DNA of 64,000 nucleotides from Liriodendron chinense (taxonomy: Eukaryota; Streptophyta; Magnoliopsida; Magnoliales; Magnoliaceae), in assembly GCA_003013855.2 (NCBI GenBank), contig ML058552.1, forward strand, positions 4,692,082 to 4,756,081, in the 5' to 3' direction. The notes beneath the pieces are model-generated. The model made no database searches and had not been told where the DNA came from. It worked only from the letters and a program-made list of their open reading frames with translations. Positions 22,313 to 33,877 of the stretch are shown here, piece by piece. The position numbers and the translations under genes are program-made. The first letter of the stretch is position 1; each line of letters opens with the position of its first letter.

Positions 22313-23626
22313 TGTTATAGGTGCGGAAGCTTGGCGGAGCTACTAGAATTATTGTTAAGTCTTGGAGGGGGTGATTAGGACCTTTTCAAATTCTTTTCGC
22401 CTACTTAAATTAATCTAACAATTTAAGCTAAGTAAGCAATAACACTTCGGCTTTCAAGCCTTACTGGATCCAATGATCAAGCAATTAAGCAACCTAGTTT
22501 AAGCACAAAGATTAACAATTTATTTAACTAATCAAGCACCTAATCTATGCAACTAATGTAGACTATATGAGATGCAATCATATAAGCTCATGTCTACACT
22601 ATTAGTGAACAGATATCTTATGTGTGAATATACCAATCAAGTGTCTAACATACATTCCTATCAAGCATTCATAATTAAGCAATTAAACATACAATGCTAT
22701 AATAACAATGTGCTCAAATACATCACAACAGAATCATTTATACTGGTTTGACTACTTGTATACTCCACCCCCAGTTGTCGTACTCACCCTTTGAGTACAC
22801 CAAATTTCACTATAAGGTTTTAAATCAGGTTCACCTCACAACTTAGGAGTTTTAAATAGGTTCCTCCCAACCTTACAATCCTACACAAGGACCGGATCCT
22901 ACTCAAGAACCTCACGTACGCACCAGTGTTGAGCTCCACACATAAGCTAAGGTCCTACAACCAAACCTCAATGGTTTTAGGCTTTACAACTGAGCCAAGG
23001 AAGTACAACCGAACCTAGCATATACTCCTGTCAGAGGCTCCCCACTAACACTTGACTCGGCCCTACAATTAGGCCTAGGTCCTATAACCGAACCTAGCAA
23101 GTTTGGAAGTTCAAACTCTACACTCAATTCCCAATAGGAAGAGAGTGTTTGGACTTTACAAAATGACAACCTTACTAGTTGGATTTGAGCCTCGTTAATG
23201 CGTTGCTTTGGTTATTTGATCTCCGCTCTCCCATGCTTCAATCAGCTCCCCATTTCTCCCTCGATCACTGATGCAGATGCGTCGTCAATGCTCCAGCTCC
23301 AATTATCAATCACCTTGCATGCGATCCTCCATTGAGATGACCAAGGTGATGGGAGGTGGTAAATTCTCTACAACCTAAAGATAGAATTGGGTTGTAAGTT
23401 GGAGAATCACCTAAAAGATCTCTAGGAGATGTTTAGACAAAGGTTCTACCTATGGTCAATATGTCTAAACTCCTAACGATTAAGAGGGAACATGTACATC
23501 TTCGTCTAGAGCCTTGAATGCTCAATCTTCAGCTTGTCAAGGCTCAACGGATGTTACAACACATAAATGCACGTGATTGACAAATAAGGTGCACTAATAT
23601 GCCACAGAAAAGGCACAAATACTACA
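22313..23626 (-). mobile_element. LTR family A copy 2, internally deleted
   Basis: On the plus strand it runs from GGTGCGGAAGCTTGG through 'GGGGGTGATTAGGACC' to 'TGATTGACAAATAAGGTGC' and 'GCCACAGAAAAGG', matching the reverse complement of family A. About 800 bp are missing relative to copy 1, including the U3 array. Ends are degenerate and no target duplication was found. It terminates the readable part of copia element 2. Confidence 0.75.
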
Positions 23627-23639
23627 ATTCGAAGATTGC

Positions 23640-23985
23640 ACACCCAAGTCCAGGTAGCGAAGTAGTAAAATACTCGGTGAGACCAAGGTCGAACCACAGG
23701 GATTGGGGTTAAGAATACTTAGAAGAATTAGTTTAAGTGGGAGAGATTGAATCTCATTTTAATCCACAAGAGTGGAGCAAGTTGTGTGTGTGGTGAAAAC
23801 AGAAATAAGAAAAGGGCTAAGCCATTAGGGATCCACATCTAGTTAATTCACAATGTTTGATTCATTAGTTCAACTATAACTCAACTAGAACAAAATAAAG
23901 ATCTGTTCTAATTGGAAAATGAAACTGTTAAACCATTGCATATTTTATAATAAATGGTGATCTTAACCGATTGATCTGATCATGA
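23640..23985 (-). repeat. Fragment of a family C-like LTR (host of the next solo LTR)
   Basis: 'CGGTGAGACCAAGGTCGAACC' followed by ACAGGGATTG mirrors the start of the LTRs at 23991 and 62278 but is clearly diverged. It resumes after the insertion (25503 to about 25560), then similarity is lost. Confidence 0.55.
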
Positions 23986-23990
23986 AGTAC

Positions 23991-25497
23991 TGTTCGCTCA
24001 CCTGAAGTGCAAGGCTGCAATGTAGTAATAATTCTCAGTAAGACCAAGGTCTATCCTCAGGGATTGTCGCAACAATTCTAGACGTTACAAATAGGATGGG
24101 CTAAATTCGGATTTGTATTAATGGATGAAAATTAAGAACATAAAACTATTTATTAAATAAGGAAAATATGCACTAGAGCGTCAAGGATCCACTTATAATC
24201 ACTCACAATGCCAATTCAAACCATTCAAGCCATTAACTCAACTAGAATCGGAGTTCTATCCCTATCCAATCAGAATATAGAGCAATCTAATCATCACAAC
24301 ATGTCTAACATAGATGAATCATCTACTAATATGGTTCTCTCATAATCAACTAAGGCATTAAGCGTATTCAATCACACAGCTCAATCCTTCACAAAATAAT
24401 TAAGATCACATTCATGATTCTTCCTCAAGCCTTGTCACCAGACTTGATTTAAAAGTATGAATTAAACTTCTATTAAACCAAAATTAATACATAAACACCT
24501 ATCTCAGATCCAATCAGAAGATAAGAACTTCTTCTAGTTTAGTTCTAAATAAGCACTTAGGAAACTTGGTTTGTAAGATCCTCCAGCATCCAATATATCA
24601 TTATGGATCTAAGATCTCTACAACCCAAAATCCTATCAATCAACACCCCATTAAGCAATTTCAGTAATCAAAACATCCCATGTAAGATAAATCACAAGAG
24701 ATAGAAGACTAACTAAAAATACTAACTTTATTTTAAATTTAATCTAGAAGTGTTCTTCATTAAAACAAAAGTAGTTGAAGTAATTTGAATTAAGCATTGT
24801 AAACAACTAAAAGCTTCACCTCTTATCCCTAGCTAAGAGGTTTAGCCAATCATTAACAGGTTAAACTAAAACTCAAAGGAAAAACTACTAAAAACATTTA
24901 AAAAAACCCGATTCGGAGGAGTTGCAGATGCTCCACAGCGATCCTTTCCACCTCCCACGACTTCCTAAGCCTTCTATGATGTCTTAGGAATGAGCCCTAA
25001 GTATCCTTTTATAGCTTGGAGGCGTCCCCGTATGAGAAAATTCGCAAAACCGCATGTCCTTCGCGCATTAGGAAGCTTAAAAATTGAAAATAAAAAGTTG
25101 CAGAATTTCTGCACTTGCTGTTTGAGTATGGCCGACCGATCTTGACCGGTCATGACCAGTTGGAGATGGCTGATTGACTGGTCTTAACCGGTCGGACCTG
25201 TTCTGGCATTGGTCCAACAAGGTGGCCGACCGGTCTTGACGGGTTTAGCCTATTGAACTTGCATTTTTTTTCTTCTTTTTTCTCTCTTCTTTCTTTGCTT
25301 CTTCTTCCCTTCCTTTGGCCCACCTTTCTTCTTTATCAAATGACTTCTTAGAATGTCCTTTTAGCCATCAAATAGGTGAAGTCTCTCTCTCATTCCTACA
25401 ATCACAAAACATGCATTAAATAGTCTTTTAAACATGGAAATCATGCATAAAATGTGATGCAATGGGATTAGAATATGTATAATTTAATAGCTCAACA
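23991..25497 (-). mobile_element. Solo LTR, family C copy 1 (1507 bp), TSD AGTAC
   Basis: The plus strand reads TGTTCGCTCACC...AGCTCAACA, flanked by AGTAC at 23986-23990 and 25498-25502. A minus-strand TATA box (GCTATAAAAGG, 25005-25015) lies downstream of a GACCGGTC word array (25131-25246). A second copy of the family is at 62278-63726. No coding sequence. Confidence 0.92.
25131..25246. repeat. GACCGGTC-type word array in U3 of family C copy 1
   Basis: CCGACCGATC, GACCGGTC, GACCAGTTGG, GACTGGTC, AACCGGTCGG and CCGACCGGTC are spread over 115 bp, upstream (minus strand) of the TATA box. Confidence 0.85.
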
Positions 25498-25502
25498 AGT
25501 AC

Positions 25503-25660
25503 TTGTTAGTTGATCACAGGGAATTCCAAGCATCCACTGTGCCCGGAGCTGACAATAGACCAAGGAATTATATAGACCAACATCCATGAGCATGGAGATA
25601 TATCTATGTCGAGGTTACAAGCAATCTGCTCCTGACTCAGCTACTAGATAGTGCTTTATG
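25503..25660. other. Short unassigned sequence
   Basis: The first ~60 bp may belong to the interrupted LTR fragment. The rest contains CTGACTCAGCTACTAG, possibly the outer terminus of the following foldback element. Confidence 0.35.
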
Positions 25661-26073
25661 AGCCCCACCATGATGTATGTATGTGTTTTATCCATGCCAT
25701 CCATCCATTTCGCAAGCTCATTTTAGGAAATGACTAAAAAAATAAGATATATCCAAATCTCATGTGGACCACCCACAAGAAAACAGCGGTGATTGAATGC
25801 CCACCATTAAAAACGTCCTAGGGATCGCTCTATTGTTTATTTGCCATCCAACCTATTGATAAAGTCACCTAGATGAGGGGAAAATACAAATATCAGCTTA
25901 ATAAAAAACTTTCCTAGTCCCCAGTAAGTTTTTAATGGTGGGCATTCAATCACCACTATTTCCTTCGGTGTGGTCCACCTAAGATTTGGATATGTCTCGT
26001 GTTTTCGTTCATGCCTGAACTAAAAATTGATGAATGGTGTTGATAAATTACATACATCACGGTAGGGCCCACA
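25661..26073. mobile_element. Foldback element copy 3
   Basis: It starts AGCCCCACCATGATGTATG and ends CATACATCACGGTAGGGCCC. The centre has GTTTATTTGCCATCCAACC. Arms are inverted over about 180 bp each. Confidence 0.88.
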
Positions 26074-26693
26074 AATCATCACCTACATATGTCGCTCCTG
26101 ACAGTGTCAGCATGCAATCGCATCCCTACCTGTCAGTCCCTACATACCACAAGCTACTCTTTGAAGAGAATCTATAGGCAAGGAAGAACCAAAGAAATCT
26201 TATTTTATTTATTTATTTATTAAAAAAAAGGAGATAAGATGTGATGCCATAACAGATATTGCAGGGAAGTGGATTGCGTACTGAGTAAACTTTGCACGGT
26301 CCACCGTGATTTATGTATTTTATCCACTCTGTTCATCCATTTTAACAGATAATTTTATGGCTTGAGACAAAATATGAAGAATATAAAATGCGTAAGTGGA
26401 CCACACCACAGGAAACAATGCGAATTGAATGTATACCGTTGAAAAATTCTTTAGGGCTACAGAAGTTTTGGATCATGCTGATATTTGTTTCTTCCCTTCA
26501 TCAATGTCTGAGTGATCTTTTAAACAGGTTGGATGACAAATAAACATCACTGCAAGCCCTAAAAAGTTTTCAACGATGGAAATCATTATCCCCACTGTTT
26601 CCTATGATACGGTCCAACTGATTTTGGGTTATGTTTTAATTTTGGTTTCAACCCCTTAAATGAGCTAGAAAAATGGATGGACGGTGTAGATAA

Positions 26694-28561
26694 TGAAATT
26701 GTTGTTTTACCGCTTATAGAGATACTCGGAGATATGTCTAAGGACCGAAAGAGGGGGTGATTAGGACCTTATCAAATCTTTTCGCCTACTAACAAATATT
26801 TTATCAAATAAAACAAAGTAAGCAATAACACTTAGGCTTCCAAGCCAAAGTGGGTCCAATCACAAGACTAGCATATGATTAATCAATAAGCAATCCTAGT
26901 CTAAAGCATGCATAGGGAAATAAATGATTCAACTAATCAAGATCCTAACCTATGCAACTTGTGTAGACTTATGAGAGTGGATCAATGAGCTCAAGTCTAC
27001 ACAACTAGTGAAGGTACATCTTGTGTTTGGATGAGCCTAGTACATGCTTAGCATACATTCCTATCAAGCATTCATAATTAAACAATTAAACTAACAATGC
27101 TAAGATATAAATGTGCTCAATTCAATCACAAACACAAGCATGTATAGTGGTTCGACTTTGGGTCTACTCCACTCCCGGTTCAAGTACTCAACTCCTTTGA
27201 GCACACCGGCATTTACTATCGGAGGTTTTAAATGAGGTTCACCTCTCAACCTTTACACGGAGGTTTTACCGATTCACCTCTCAACCATAACCGGAGTTTT
27301 AGATATAAGCTAACTCTCAACCCAACGCACGTTTACTCCCATGTCGGAGGCTCCCCCTTGGAGACTTAGTTTAGGCCCGGCTAACGGGCCAAGGAACGGC
27401 TAACGTCCCTAGGTCGAGTTCGACAAACAAACTCTAAATGGACTCTGAAAATGGACAACCTTACTTGTCGGATGAGCCCCTTGTTTAGCGCCAGTTCGGG
27501 TTGCTTGATCTCCGCTCTCCTGTGCTTCAATCAGCTTCCCTTGCTCCCACGATCGTATCGCCGTTGCGTCGCCAATGCCTCGGCCACACTCGATCAAACA
27601 CCTTGCATGTGATGCCTTTGAGATGCCCAAGGTGCTAGGAGGATAGGTTTGAGAACTCTACAACTAATGGGAATGGGTTGCTAGAGTCTCTCTCTTACAA
27701 CGATCTCATCTTAGAGTTTTGGACAAGGATTTGCCAATCAAGAAGGTTCCAAACTCTAGAGATCAAGACGGGATGAAGGTCATCTTCTTCATGAGCTTAG
27801 AATGCTCTAATCTTGTTTTAAAGCACAAGGAAGATGCCTTGCATAGGTTGGGAATGAGCCTCAAATGATCTCCAACAATGGTGGCTTCACTCCTCTCGAA
27901 ATCCCTCTCCTCATGCCAAAAACCAAGCTCCATATATAACAAAGGTGAGCTCCAACGGTCATAAAATGGGCAAAAAACAGCTCTGCCAACCTGTCCCGAC
28001 CGGTCCCAACCGGTCGGCCAAAAGCCAAGCAAGACAGAGTGCAATCTGTCAGAAAAGAGGGTCTGTCCGACCGGTCGCGACCGGTCGGGCCAGCCCAGCC
28101 GACCGGTCACGACTGGTCGGCCCTTAGTCTGCATAACACAGCAACCTTGCTGTTGAGTTGGGGACCCAGTCCGACCAGTCAAGACCGGTCGGTCCAGTCC
28201 ATCCGACCGATCGCGACCGGTCGGTCAGGCTTGGGTTTAGCCTGTAGTTTGCAGACCCAATCTTATCTCAACCCTCATGCATTGGCCAAGTTTTGGGTGT
28301 ACTTTTGGGACACCAAGGGCCATTCTATGTTGACAAAAGGTTTCCTAATCATGGTCAAGGTCATCAAACAATCAAGGGGTTGGGTTTTGGTCAAGGTTAA
28401 GGCACCAAGGCATCACTTTTACCTGATTCTTCTTTCTTGATGCAGCGGGGCCATCTGAGTCTTCGGTCTTCGTCTTTATTAGGCTCAACCGATACTAGAC
28501 TCACTGATGTAAGTGATTGACAAACAAGGTACACTAGTATGCCACAGAAAGTGCACTAACA
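26694..28561 (-). mobile_element. Solo LTR, family A copy 3 (1868 bp), TSD GATAA
   Basis: The plus strand begins TGAAATTGTTG and ends GTGCACTAACA, the inverse of family A termini. GATAA flanks it at 26689-26693 and 28562-28566. A minus-strand TATA (GTTATATATGG, 27931-27941) lies just downstream of a GACCGGTC array (27996-28227). It is about 270 bp shorter than copy 1. Confidence 0.92.
27996..28227. repeat. GACCGGTC word array in U3 of family A copy 3
   Basis: Six exact GACCGGTC palindromes plus variants (CGACCGATCG, CGACTGGTCGG, AACCGGTC), typically as pairs separated by one or two bases. It occupies the position held by GGGCGCCCGACC in the sister LTR at 18577. Confidence 0.92.
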
Positions 28562-28642
28562 GATAAACCACATACATTTATAGTGGCCCCAACTGAGTTT
28601 ACTCAGTACAATGAGAGCTAATGAGTAACTTAGTACGCAATC

Positions 28643-29020
28643 CAATTTCGCTTAACACATACATCATGTGGGCCCACGTAACTTGGTAACGTCAACACAC
28701 CACCCAGCTCAGTGGTGCGTGGCACACCATGCAATGTTATTTGATACTCTGGTATCGTATTACCCTTGAGACGCAGGCACCCAGAAATTGTCCATGTGGC
28801 ATATGTTTAATCATGTTTAGCCGAAACAAACTGACTAATTTATGAAACTCTGCTGTTAACTTCTAGCCTCAAAATCAGATTTTTCCCAACAACTTAACCA
28901 CTGGCTTGTGGAAATTGTCTGTTGAAATAGGACCATTGGATGCTTTCCCCTTTTAACTGTCCAATCAATGTCTACCAATTGTCACATTATCAGTGATCCG
29001 ATCTTTCTTCATGACACATA
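28643..29020. repeat. Remnants of other dispersed repeats
   Basis: Contains 'GAAATTGTCCATGTGGCATA' (about 28791-28810), which recurs in related form near 47271 and 47504, so a second non-coding repeat family is represented. A GTCAACACACCACC-type foldback terminus is at about 28690. No gene. Confidence 0.5.
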
Positions 29021-29025
29021 TACTG

Positions 29026-29807
29026 TGTTAACGTCCGAAAATGGATAATAGATGTTGATCAGGAATCAAATGTGGATCTTCGTCATTCAATGGTGACATG
29101 ATGATGGACCATGCTGATCTGCGGACCTGCAATCACAAAGGAAGATCGTGAGAGAAGCGTCGGTCGTGTAAGCAAAGGACCATCCGATGCTTAAGTCAGC
29201 ACAGAGGATGATTTAGGTTAAGGACTCCTATTGTGTCTAGGGTTGCGTATTACGTACCTTGGGGAGAAGCAGAGGTGTCCTTTTATAGGTGATGATTCCA
29301 GCCGATGGCGGTGGATTTGTAGATCTGTTTTAGGATATGATCCCTGATTAGTCGAGATCATCTTTATCACATCCGAATCTCATGTATCCTAGTGCTAATT
29401 GTTATCTTCGTATGGTGATGCGGTAAGTGCTCAGATCCGAGGACGTCTAGTGCAGATAGCACTTGATATCCTCGATTAAATTGTCAGGATGGATTGGTGA
29501 CAATATAGTGAGTGTTAGTGCCTGAGGCTAAGGCCTCAGTTCTATGTCCGTCACTTAATACTGAAGCCAAAGCCTCAGGCCATTTCTACTATCCGAGGTA
29601 GAAGCCGAGTCCTCGGGCCTTTGTCTATTATCTGAGGCCTCAGAACTATTTTCGTGGCCACAATTGAGTATGAGAACTCTCTGCCTTGAGAGGCTTGGAT
29701 CCTTCTCTGACATGTGTGGTGAGCTAACATTAGTAGATCGAATTTCGACTGTTGCGCGCGCATCTTATGAGACATGATCAGGACCACATTTGGATTTACC
29801 CATAACA
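29026..29807 (-). mobile_element. Solo LTR (782 bp), gypsy-like, TSD TACTG
   Basis: The plus strand reads TGTTAACGTCC...ACCCATAACA, flanked by TACTG at 29021-29025 and 29808-29812. Its ends and a CCATCCGATGCTTAAG-like segment resemble the LTR at 9063-10128, so it is probably a related gypsy family. Minus-strand TATA CCTATAAAAGG lies near 29278-29288. A TGAGGCCTCA-type array is upstream (29519-29655). Confidence 0.9.
29519..29655. repeat. Palindromic GCCTCAG word array in U3
   Basis: CTGAGGCTAAGGCCTCAG, AGCCTCAGGCC, CCGAG...CCTCGGGCC and CTGAGGCCTCAG occur within 137 bp, on the U3 side of the TATA box. Confidence 0.85.
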
Positions 29808-30280
29808 TACTGGATTTACTATCTGAGCACAAATGCAGTTTTAAGTAATTTCTATGGGCCTAAATATCATTTATGTGGAAAAGATGTAGGTGACCTATAT
29901 GTTTCAGGCTAATTAAAATAAAAATGCTCTTAAACACTTGTGGCTCATCCTTATTCATTGTTAGGGCATGTGATCATCGATAACTACAGTAATGTACTAT
30001 AATGGATGGTAAATGAGTAATCATTATTATTACTGCAGTAGTTAGAGGTAAACCATGATAGTGGTCGTATACAATACCCTTCTTACAGTTACACTTTCCA
30101 TCCATATAGTATTTTAGGTGGTTAAGTATGCATGGATGTACTTTCCGTCCATATAGTATTTTAGGTGGTTAAATATGCATGGATGTACTTTTGTTAATGC
30201 ATATATATAAATAGTCTAGGCAATGGTAGTGGTGGGAAGAAGTATATAATGGCAGAAAATTACTATCCACCACTAGTAAC
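29808..30280. other. Non-coding; contains a 47-bp tandem duplication
   Basis: Two copies of a unit with 'CCATATAGTATTTTAGGTGG' lie at about 30095-30188, 47 bp apart. The rest shows no gene or element ends. Confidence 0.6.
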
Positions 30281-30874
30281 TGTTGGGATCGGACGCCTCA
30301 AATCTCCATGCACAGAGGCGACCGGTCGGTCATGATGGAGGTATGATACCAGTTTCTGGACAATTTATGTGCATTGCTGACCGATCGACAATGAGCTTCG
30401 ACCAGTCGACAGGTTTCCTTGTTGGAGTTGATTTCTTGCGCAATTTTGCACAAGGAGTTTCTAATCTCAGTTTCTTCCTATTTAAGGAGGTGTAATGTGA
30501 GATTAGGGTTACCGCCAAAGGGCCAAAGTTTCCTGGAGGAATTGAGAGAGTTCTAAGGCAAGAGAAAGAGCTAGGAGGAAGCTTGGAGTTCTCTAGGATG
30601 AGGGAAAGGGCTGCGTTTGTCCTTCTCATGTGAGGATTAGCTTTGTTAGCTTCGGATTTCTCTTGTGGGCTGTGATCTGGGTTTTTTGTTTCTTCTATCT
30701 CTTGTAACTTCTGATATTATAGTGGATTGGTGTCGCTTTGTGCCGTGATTTTTTATCCATGAAGGGTTTTTCCATATAAAATTTGGATTGCCTTCTTGTA
30801 TGTGTCGATTTACTTGTGTGATTGTCATTGTGGTTTGTTCCTCGTTGCTCTTATTGCTTCCACTATGGGGCTCA
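30281..30874 (+). repeat. LTR of a Tork-like copia element (594 bp), rest absent
   Basis: It starts TGTTGGGATCGG and ends GGGGCTCA, followed by a mutated PBS TGGTATTAGAGA at 30877-30888. U3 holds ACCGGTCGGTC, GACCGATCGAC and GACCAGTCGAC (30318-30412), then TATTTAAG (about 30479). Only about 100 bp of leader remain before a foldback fragment, so the element was cut off right after its PBS. Confidence 0.75.
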
Positions 30875-30987
30875 AGTGGTATTAGAGATAAAGTTGGAAA
30901 GGAGGCGAAGAGAATTTGAGGACATATTGAATGCCACAGAAGATTTAGATTAAAATGACATTTGTGTTTTTTATATTTGTTTTCCCC

Positions 30988-31210
30988 CCGTCCAGGTCTA
31001 TGTGACCTTCTCAATAGGTTGGATGCCAAATAAACATTACAGTGGGCCATATGAAAGTTTCAATGGTGGACATTCAATTTCCACTGTTTCTCATGGTGTG
31101 GTCCACCTGAGATTTGGATTGTCTCCATTTTTAGATCATGCCCTGAAATGACAGGGAAAAATGAATGGACAATATAGATAAAACATACATATGTCATAGT
31201 GGGGCCAAAG
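30988..31210. mobile_element. Foldback element copy 5 (right half only)
   Basis: It runs from 'GACCTTCTCAATAGGTTGG' through GTGTGGTCCACCTGAG to ACATATGTCATAGTGGGGCC. The left arm is missing. Confidence 0.75.
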
Positions 31211-31574
31211 CGCATTGACACTAGCTAAGTGGCTGGCGTTGGGGTCACAAGTTGAATTTCGTTACCTAAAAATGAAGTAGATCACACAATGAAATTTCAC
31301 CACAATGGACACTCCAACCCACGACCTCATGTTGAAACTCTTGTGAGTCTACCACTCAGGCATGAGTAAGGCATACATTCTAACATGAGCAATCAAAACA
31401 AATGGATAGGAAGATTTTTCAGAAGCATCACGGTCCAGAGACCCGAAGTATGATGGACCATACACATGTTTGCATGGCATGCACGCCCTTAAATTAAAGC
31501 GTCCGAGTTATGATCCGCCAAAGCTTAGGTGCCTCTTAGTCCGAAAGTTAGCTATTTCGTCATCTAACTGTTGG
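31211..31574. other. Unassigned; includes a SINE-like fragment
   Basis: Contains a tRNA-like fragment on the minus strand at 31313-31378 (GAGTGGTAGACTC...GAGGTCGTGGGTTGGAG). Otherwise nothing recognisable. Confidence 0.4.
31313..31378 (-). repeat. tRNA-like, SINE head fragment
   Basis: The minus strand reads CCTGAGTGGTAGACTC, then 'GAGTTTCAACATGAGG' and TCGTGGGTTGGAG, aligning with the SINE-like unit at 4785-4945. No tail is visible. Confidence 0.4.
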
Positions 31575-32080
31575 AAGCGGACTGCGTGCTGAGTAACTCA
31601 GTGGCTCAGTGCCCTTTAAGTACCCTTTATGGTGCTGAGAAAACTCTGTTTGGCCCACCTGAATGTATGTGGCTTATCCATGCCGTTCATCCGTTTTTAA
31701 AGCTCATTTTAGAATTTGAGCCCAAAATTGAAGCATATTCTAAGCTCAAGTAGACCACACCGTAGGAAACAATGGGGATGATGACGTCTACCATCGAAAC
31801 CACCCACGGCGATGTTTATTTATCATCCAATCTGTTCATAAGGTCACACAGACATGGATGAAGGGAAAACACAAATATTAGCTTAATCCAAAACTTCTGT
31901 CACCCACAATAAGTTTTCAACACTAGGTGGTCAATTCACATGGTTTCTTGTGGTGTAGTTCGCTTTGAGCTTTGGATGTGTTTCAATTTTGGTCTCATAT
32001 CTTAAAATGAGCTGTTAAAAACGAATGAATGGCGTGGATAAGACACAAAAATTACTTTAGACCACACAGACTTTCACTGC
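31575..32080. mobile_element. Foldback element copy 6
   Basis: It begins GCGGACTGCGTGCTGAG, the same terminal module as copy 4, then GTGGCTCAGTGCCC. The standard core follows (AAGCTCATTTTAG, GTAGACCACACCG, GTTCATAAGG). The right end is degenerate (AATTACTTTAGACCACACAG). Confidence 0.8.
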
Positions 32081-32973
32081 AATCTTCTTCCATCAAGGGA
32101 AAGTGTACGTACCAATGGTCCCTTCTCAACAAAAAAAATGTAGACCTCAACCTGTCATTAATGGGACGCACAGACAATTGGACAGTTTAGTCAGCTTAAT
32201 TCCACGGCCCTTGAAAAACATGGTGGTGACTCTTGACGGTACCACTGGTATACTTGTGAGGCAATCCAGACCATCCAATCACTGAAGATGATCTTAACCA
32301 TCTAATAATAGATTTTCGACCAGTTGTTATTTTACATTTAATCATTCATTTAATAATCATCAATTGGAGAGAATTTCTTGATCAATGTGATTAGATACCA
32401 AGATCCCGTCCACAATGTGCCTGACAATTTGGACGGTCTTGATTAACGTACATGAGTACGGCATACGAGAGAAGTCAGAGCTACTTTCAAAATAGTGGTG
32501 AACTATCATGATACTCGCTTGTTAACCCTGGTTAAAGAGATGATTCGCTGTGATCACCGCGCCATGAACATTCGCTATCATGTAGACAAGCTGAAAAGTC
32601 ATCAGATGAGACACACATGGAAATGATTATAGACCGTTCGTGGTTTTATTTTATTTTTTTATTTCAGCCCGAAATACAATTTCTTCAGCCTCACATTGGT
32701 CCCATCTTGTTGAATGGTCCTGATCTTCTATTCAGATGGAAGATCAGCACGTGTGCTGCGAATTGCATCTACAATCTATACACGAGCAAAGAGCTTTAAC
32801 GAATATTTACGGACTGATTTTAACTGAGTGGAGAAGCCCTCTGCCATTTCTGATTGGAAAATTCAGAAGACCAAAAACACAGTAAAAAAAACAGCAATCA
32901 GTCAAAATGTCAAAAGGCCCACCAATCAAACGGCTCCGATTCAATCTCGATCGGTTTGCTAAGTGTACAATGA
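32081..32973. other. 3' flank of the bHLH gene; no other gene seen
   Basis: Includes the probable 3' UTR of the minus-strand bHLH gene and candidate polyadenylation signals at 32645-32663. The remainder (32081-32640) has only short, unrelated open frames. Confidence 0.6.
32645..32663 (-). terminator. Candidate polyadenylation signals of the bHLH gene
   Basis: Three AATAAA motifs (minus strand) lie within 19 bp, about 310 nt past the predicted stop codon. That is a plausible 3' UTR length for a plant gene. The choice is an inference. Confidence 0.4.
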
Positions 32974-33726
32974 TCAGTCAATCTGGTCAAACGATCTCTT
33001 TAGAGACGAAGACGATTTCCGTAGACCATGGAGCTTACAAGCTAGATCCTGCAATCTCTCTTTCAACAAAGTCGGGGACCGATCTGCACCGTCTATTATC
33101 TGAAGAAAAAAAAACACATCAGAACCGTTGATCATTCACTACAAGATCTGACAAATTAGAGATGGTGAGATCTGACCAACCTTGCTCTCCGAATGGTGGA
33201 GGAGCTTGCTTCCATCGCGGCAATGAGTGGATCGAACGAGATGAAGATGGTGGGCCTCTAATTCATCGATGATCGACGATAGGGGGACCATTGGAGATGA
33301 GCTCTTGGCATCCGTTAATGAGACATTGACGTGGTCGCCGCGGAGACGGACGGTCACAGATGAAGATTGGTCCGGTGCGATACGGATGTCGCAGTCGGAT
33401 GAGTGGGGCGAGAGAGGGTGGCGGTCTGAGATGTGGACTTTGGGTAGGGTGGTCTTGGGAGCGACAGGTGGTGCGTCCTTCCGGTTTTTGAGGGATCGGA
33501 GGCGGGCGGCGGCCAATGGAATGTATTTGATGATCTCGTCTAGGATGGCTGATTGCTCTTTACGGACGGTGTCGGCGTGGGGAAGTAGGGAATGTAGGGA
33601 GAGGAAGAGCTCGCGCATTGACTTGCGCCTCTCACGCTCGGCGAGCTTGTGCCGCTCACGGGCATCGACGCCGCTTCCGATCCGACTGTCCGATCCAGCT
33701 GCATCCCAGTCACTACTCCATTCCAT
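32974..33726 (-). CDS. bHLH transcription factor, two exons (33726-33181 and 33099-32974)
   Basis: Exon 1 encodes 182 residues. The basic region (about 21-35, ERHKLAERERRK) keeps H26, E30 and R34, the H-E-R triad for G-box (CACGTG) binding. Helix 1 (36-49, SMRELFLSLHSLLP), a loop and helix 2 (about 60-80, ILDEIIKYIP) follow. Residues 120-172 (VTVRLRGDHVNVSL...IIDELEAHHLHLVRS) look like the ACT-like C-terminal fold of plant bHLH groups. The open frame runs on 13 residues, but GT after AAG at 33180 and a poly-T/CAG acceptor at 33100 define an 81-bp phase-0 intron. Exon 2 adds 41 residues (LLKERLQDLACKL) and a stop, giving 223. Size and the KYIP motif recall iron-responsive group Ib (ORG2/bHLH38), but the bHLH95-type group is also possible. 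It would act in the nucleus as a dimer. It is the only convincing host gene here. Confidence 0.85.
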
Positions 33727-33764
<38 letters not shown>

Positions 33765-33775
33765 GTGCTCAGCTC
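33727..33775 (-). repeat. (GA)n tract in the 5' leader of the bHLH gene
   Basis: A CT run on the plus strand (about 33729-33765) lies immediately upstream of the start codon, so the transcript leader would carry (GA)n. GA/CT tracts are common in plant 5' UTRs. They may bind BBR/BPC factors, which is an inference. Confidence 0.75.
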
Positions 33776-33877
33776 AGCTCAACCATCCATCATTTCTGCC
33801 ATTTAAGTCTGATTCCGATTATTGGAGGTGCAGACAATTTCACACCCATGTGGAGTCGTTCCGTTCACACGCAGAAG

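Larger units (their letters stand above)
26271..28642. mobile_element. Foldback element copy 4, split by a solo LTR
   Basis: The left terminus GGATTGCGTACTGAG is inversely repeated at the right end (CTTAGTACGCAATCC, 28642). Removing 26694-28561 plus one GATAA joins 'GGACGGTGTA' to 'GATAAACCACATAC' and restores the usual arm sequence. The element therefore predates the LTR. Confidence 0.88.

Noticed and set aside
23991..25497. Non-coding RNA or host gene in a long AT-rich stretch
   Set aside because: TG...CA ends, AGTAC duplications and a second copy at 62278 show it is a solo LTR.
27763..28182. 139-codon minus-strand frame
   Set aside because: It reads through the GACCGGTC array of a solo LTR; the composition is driven by the repeat.
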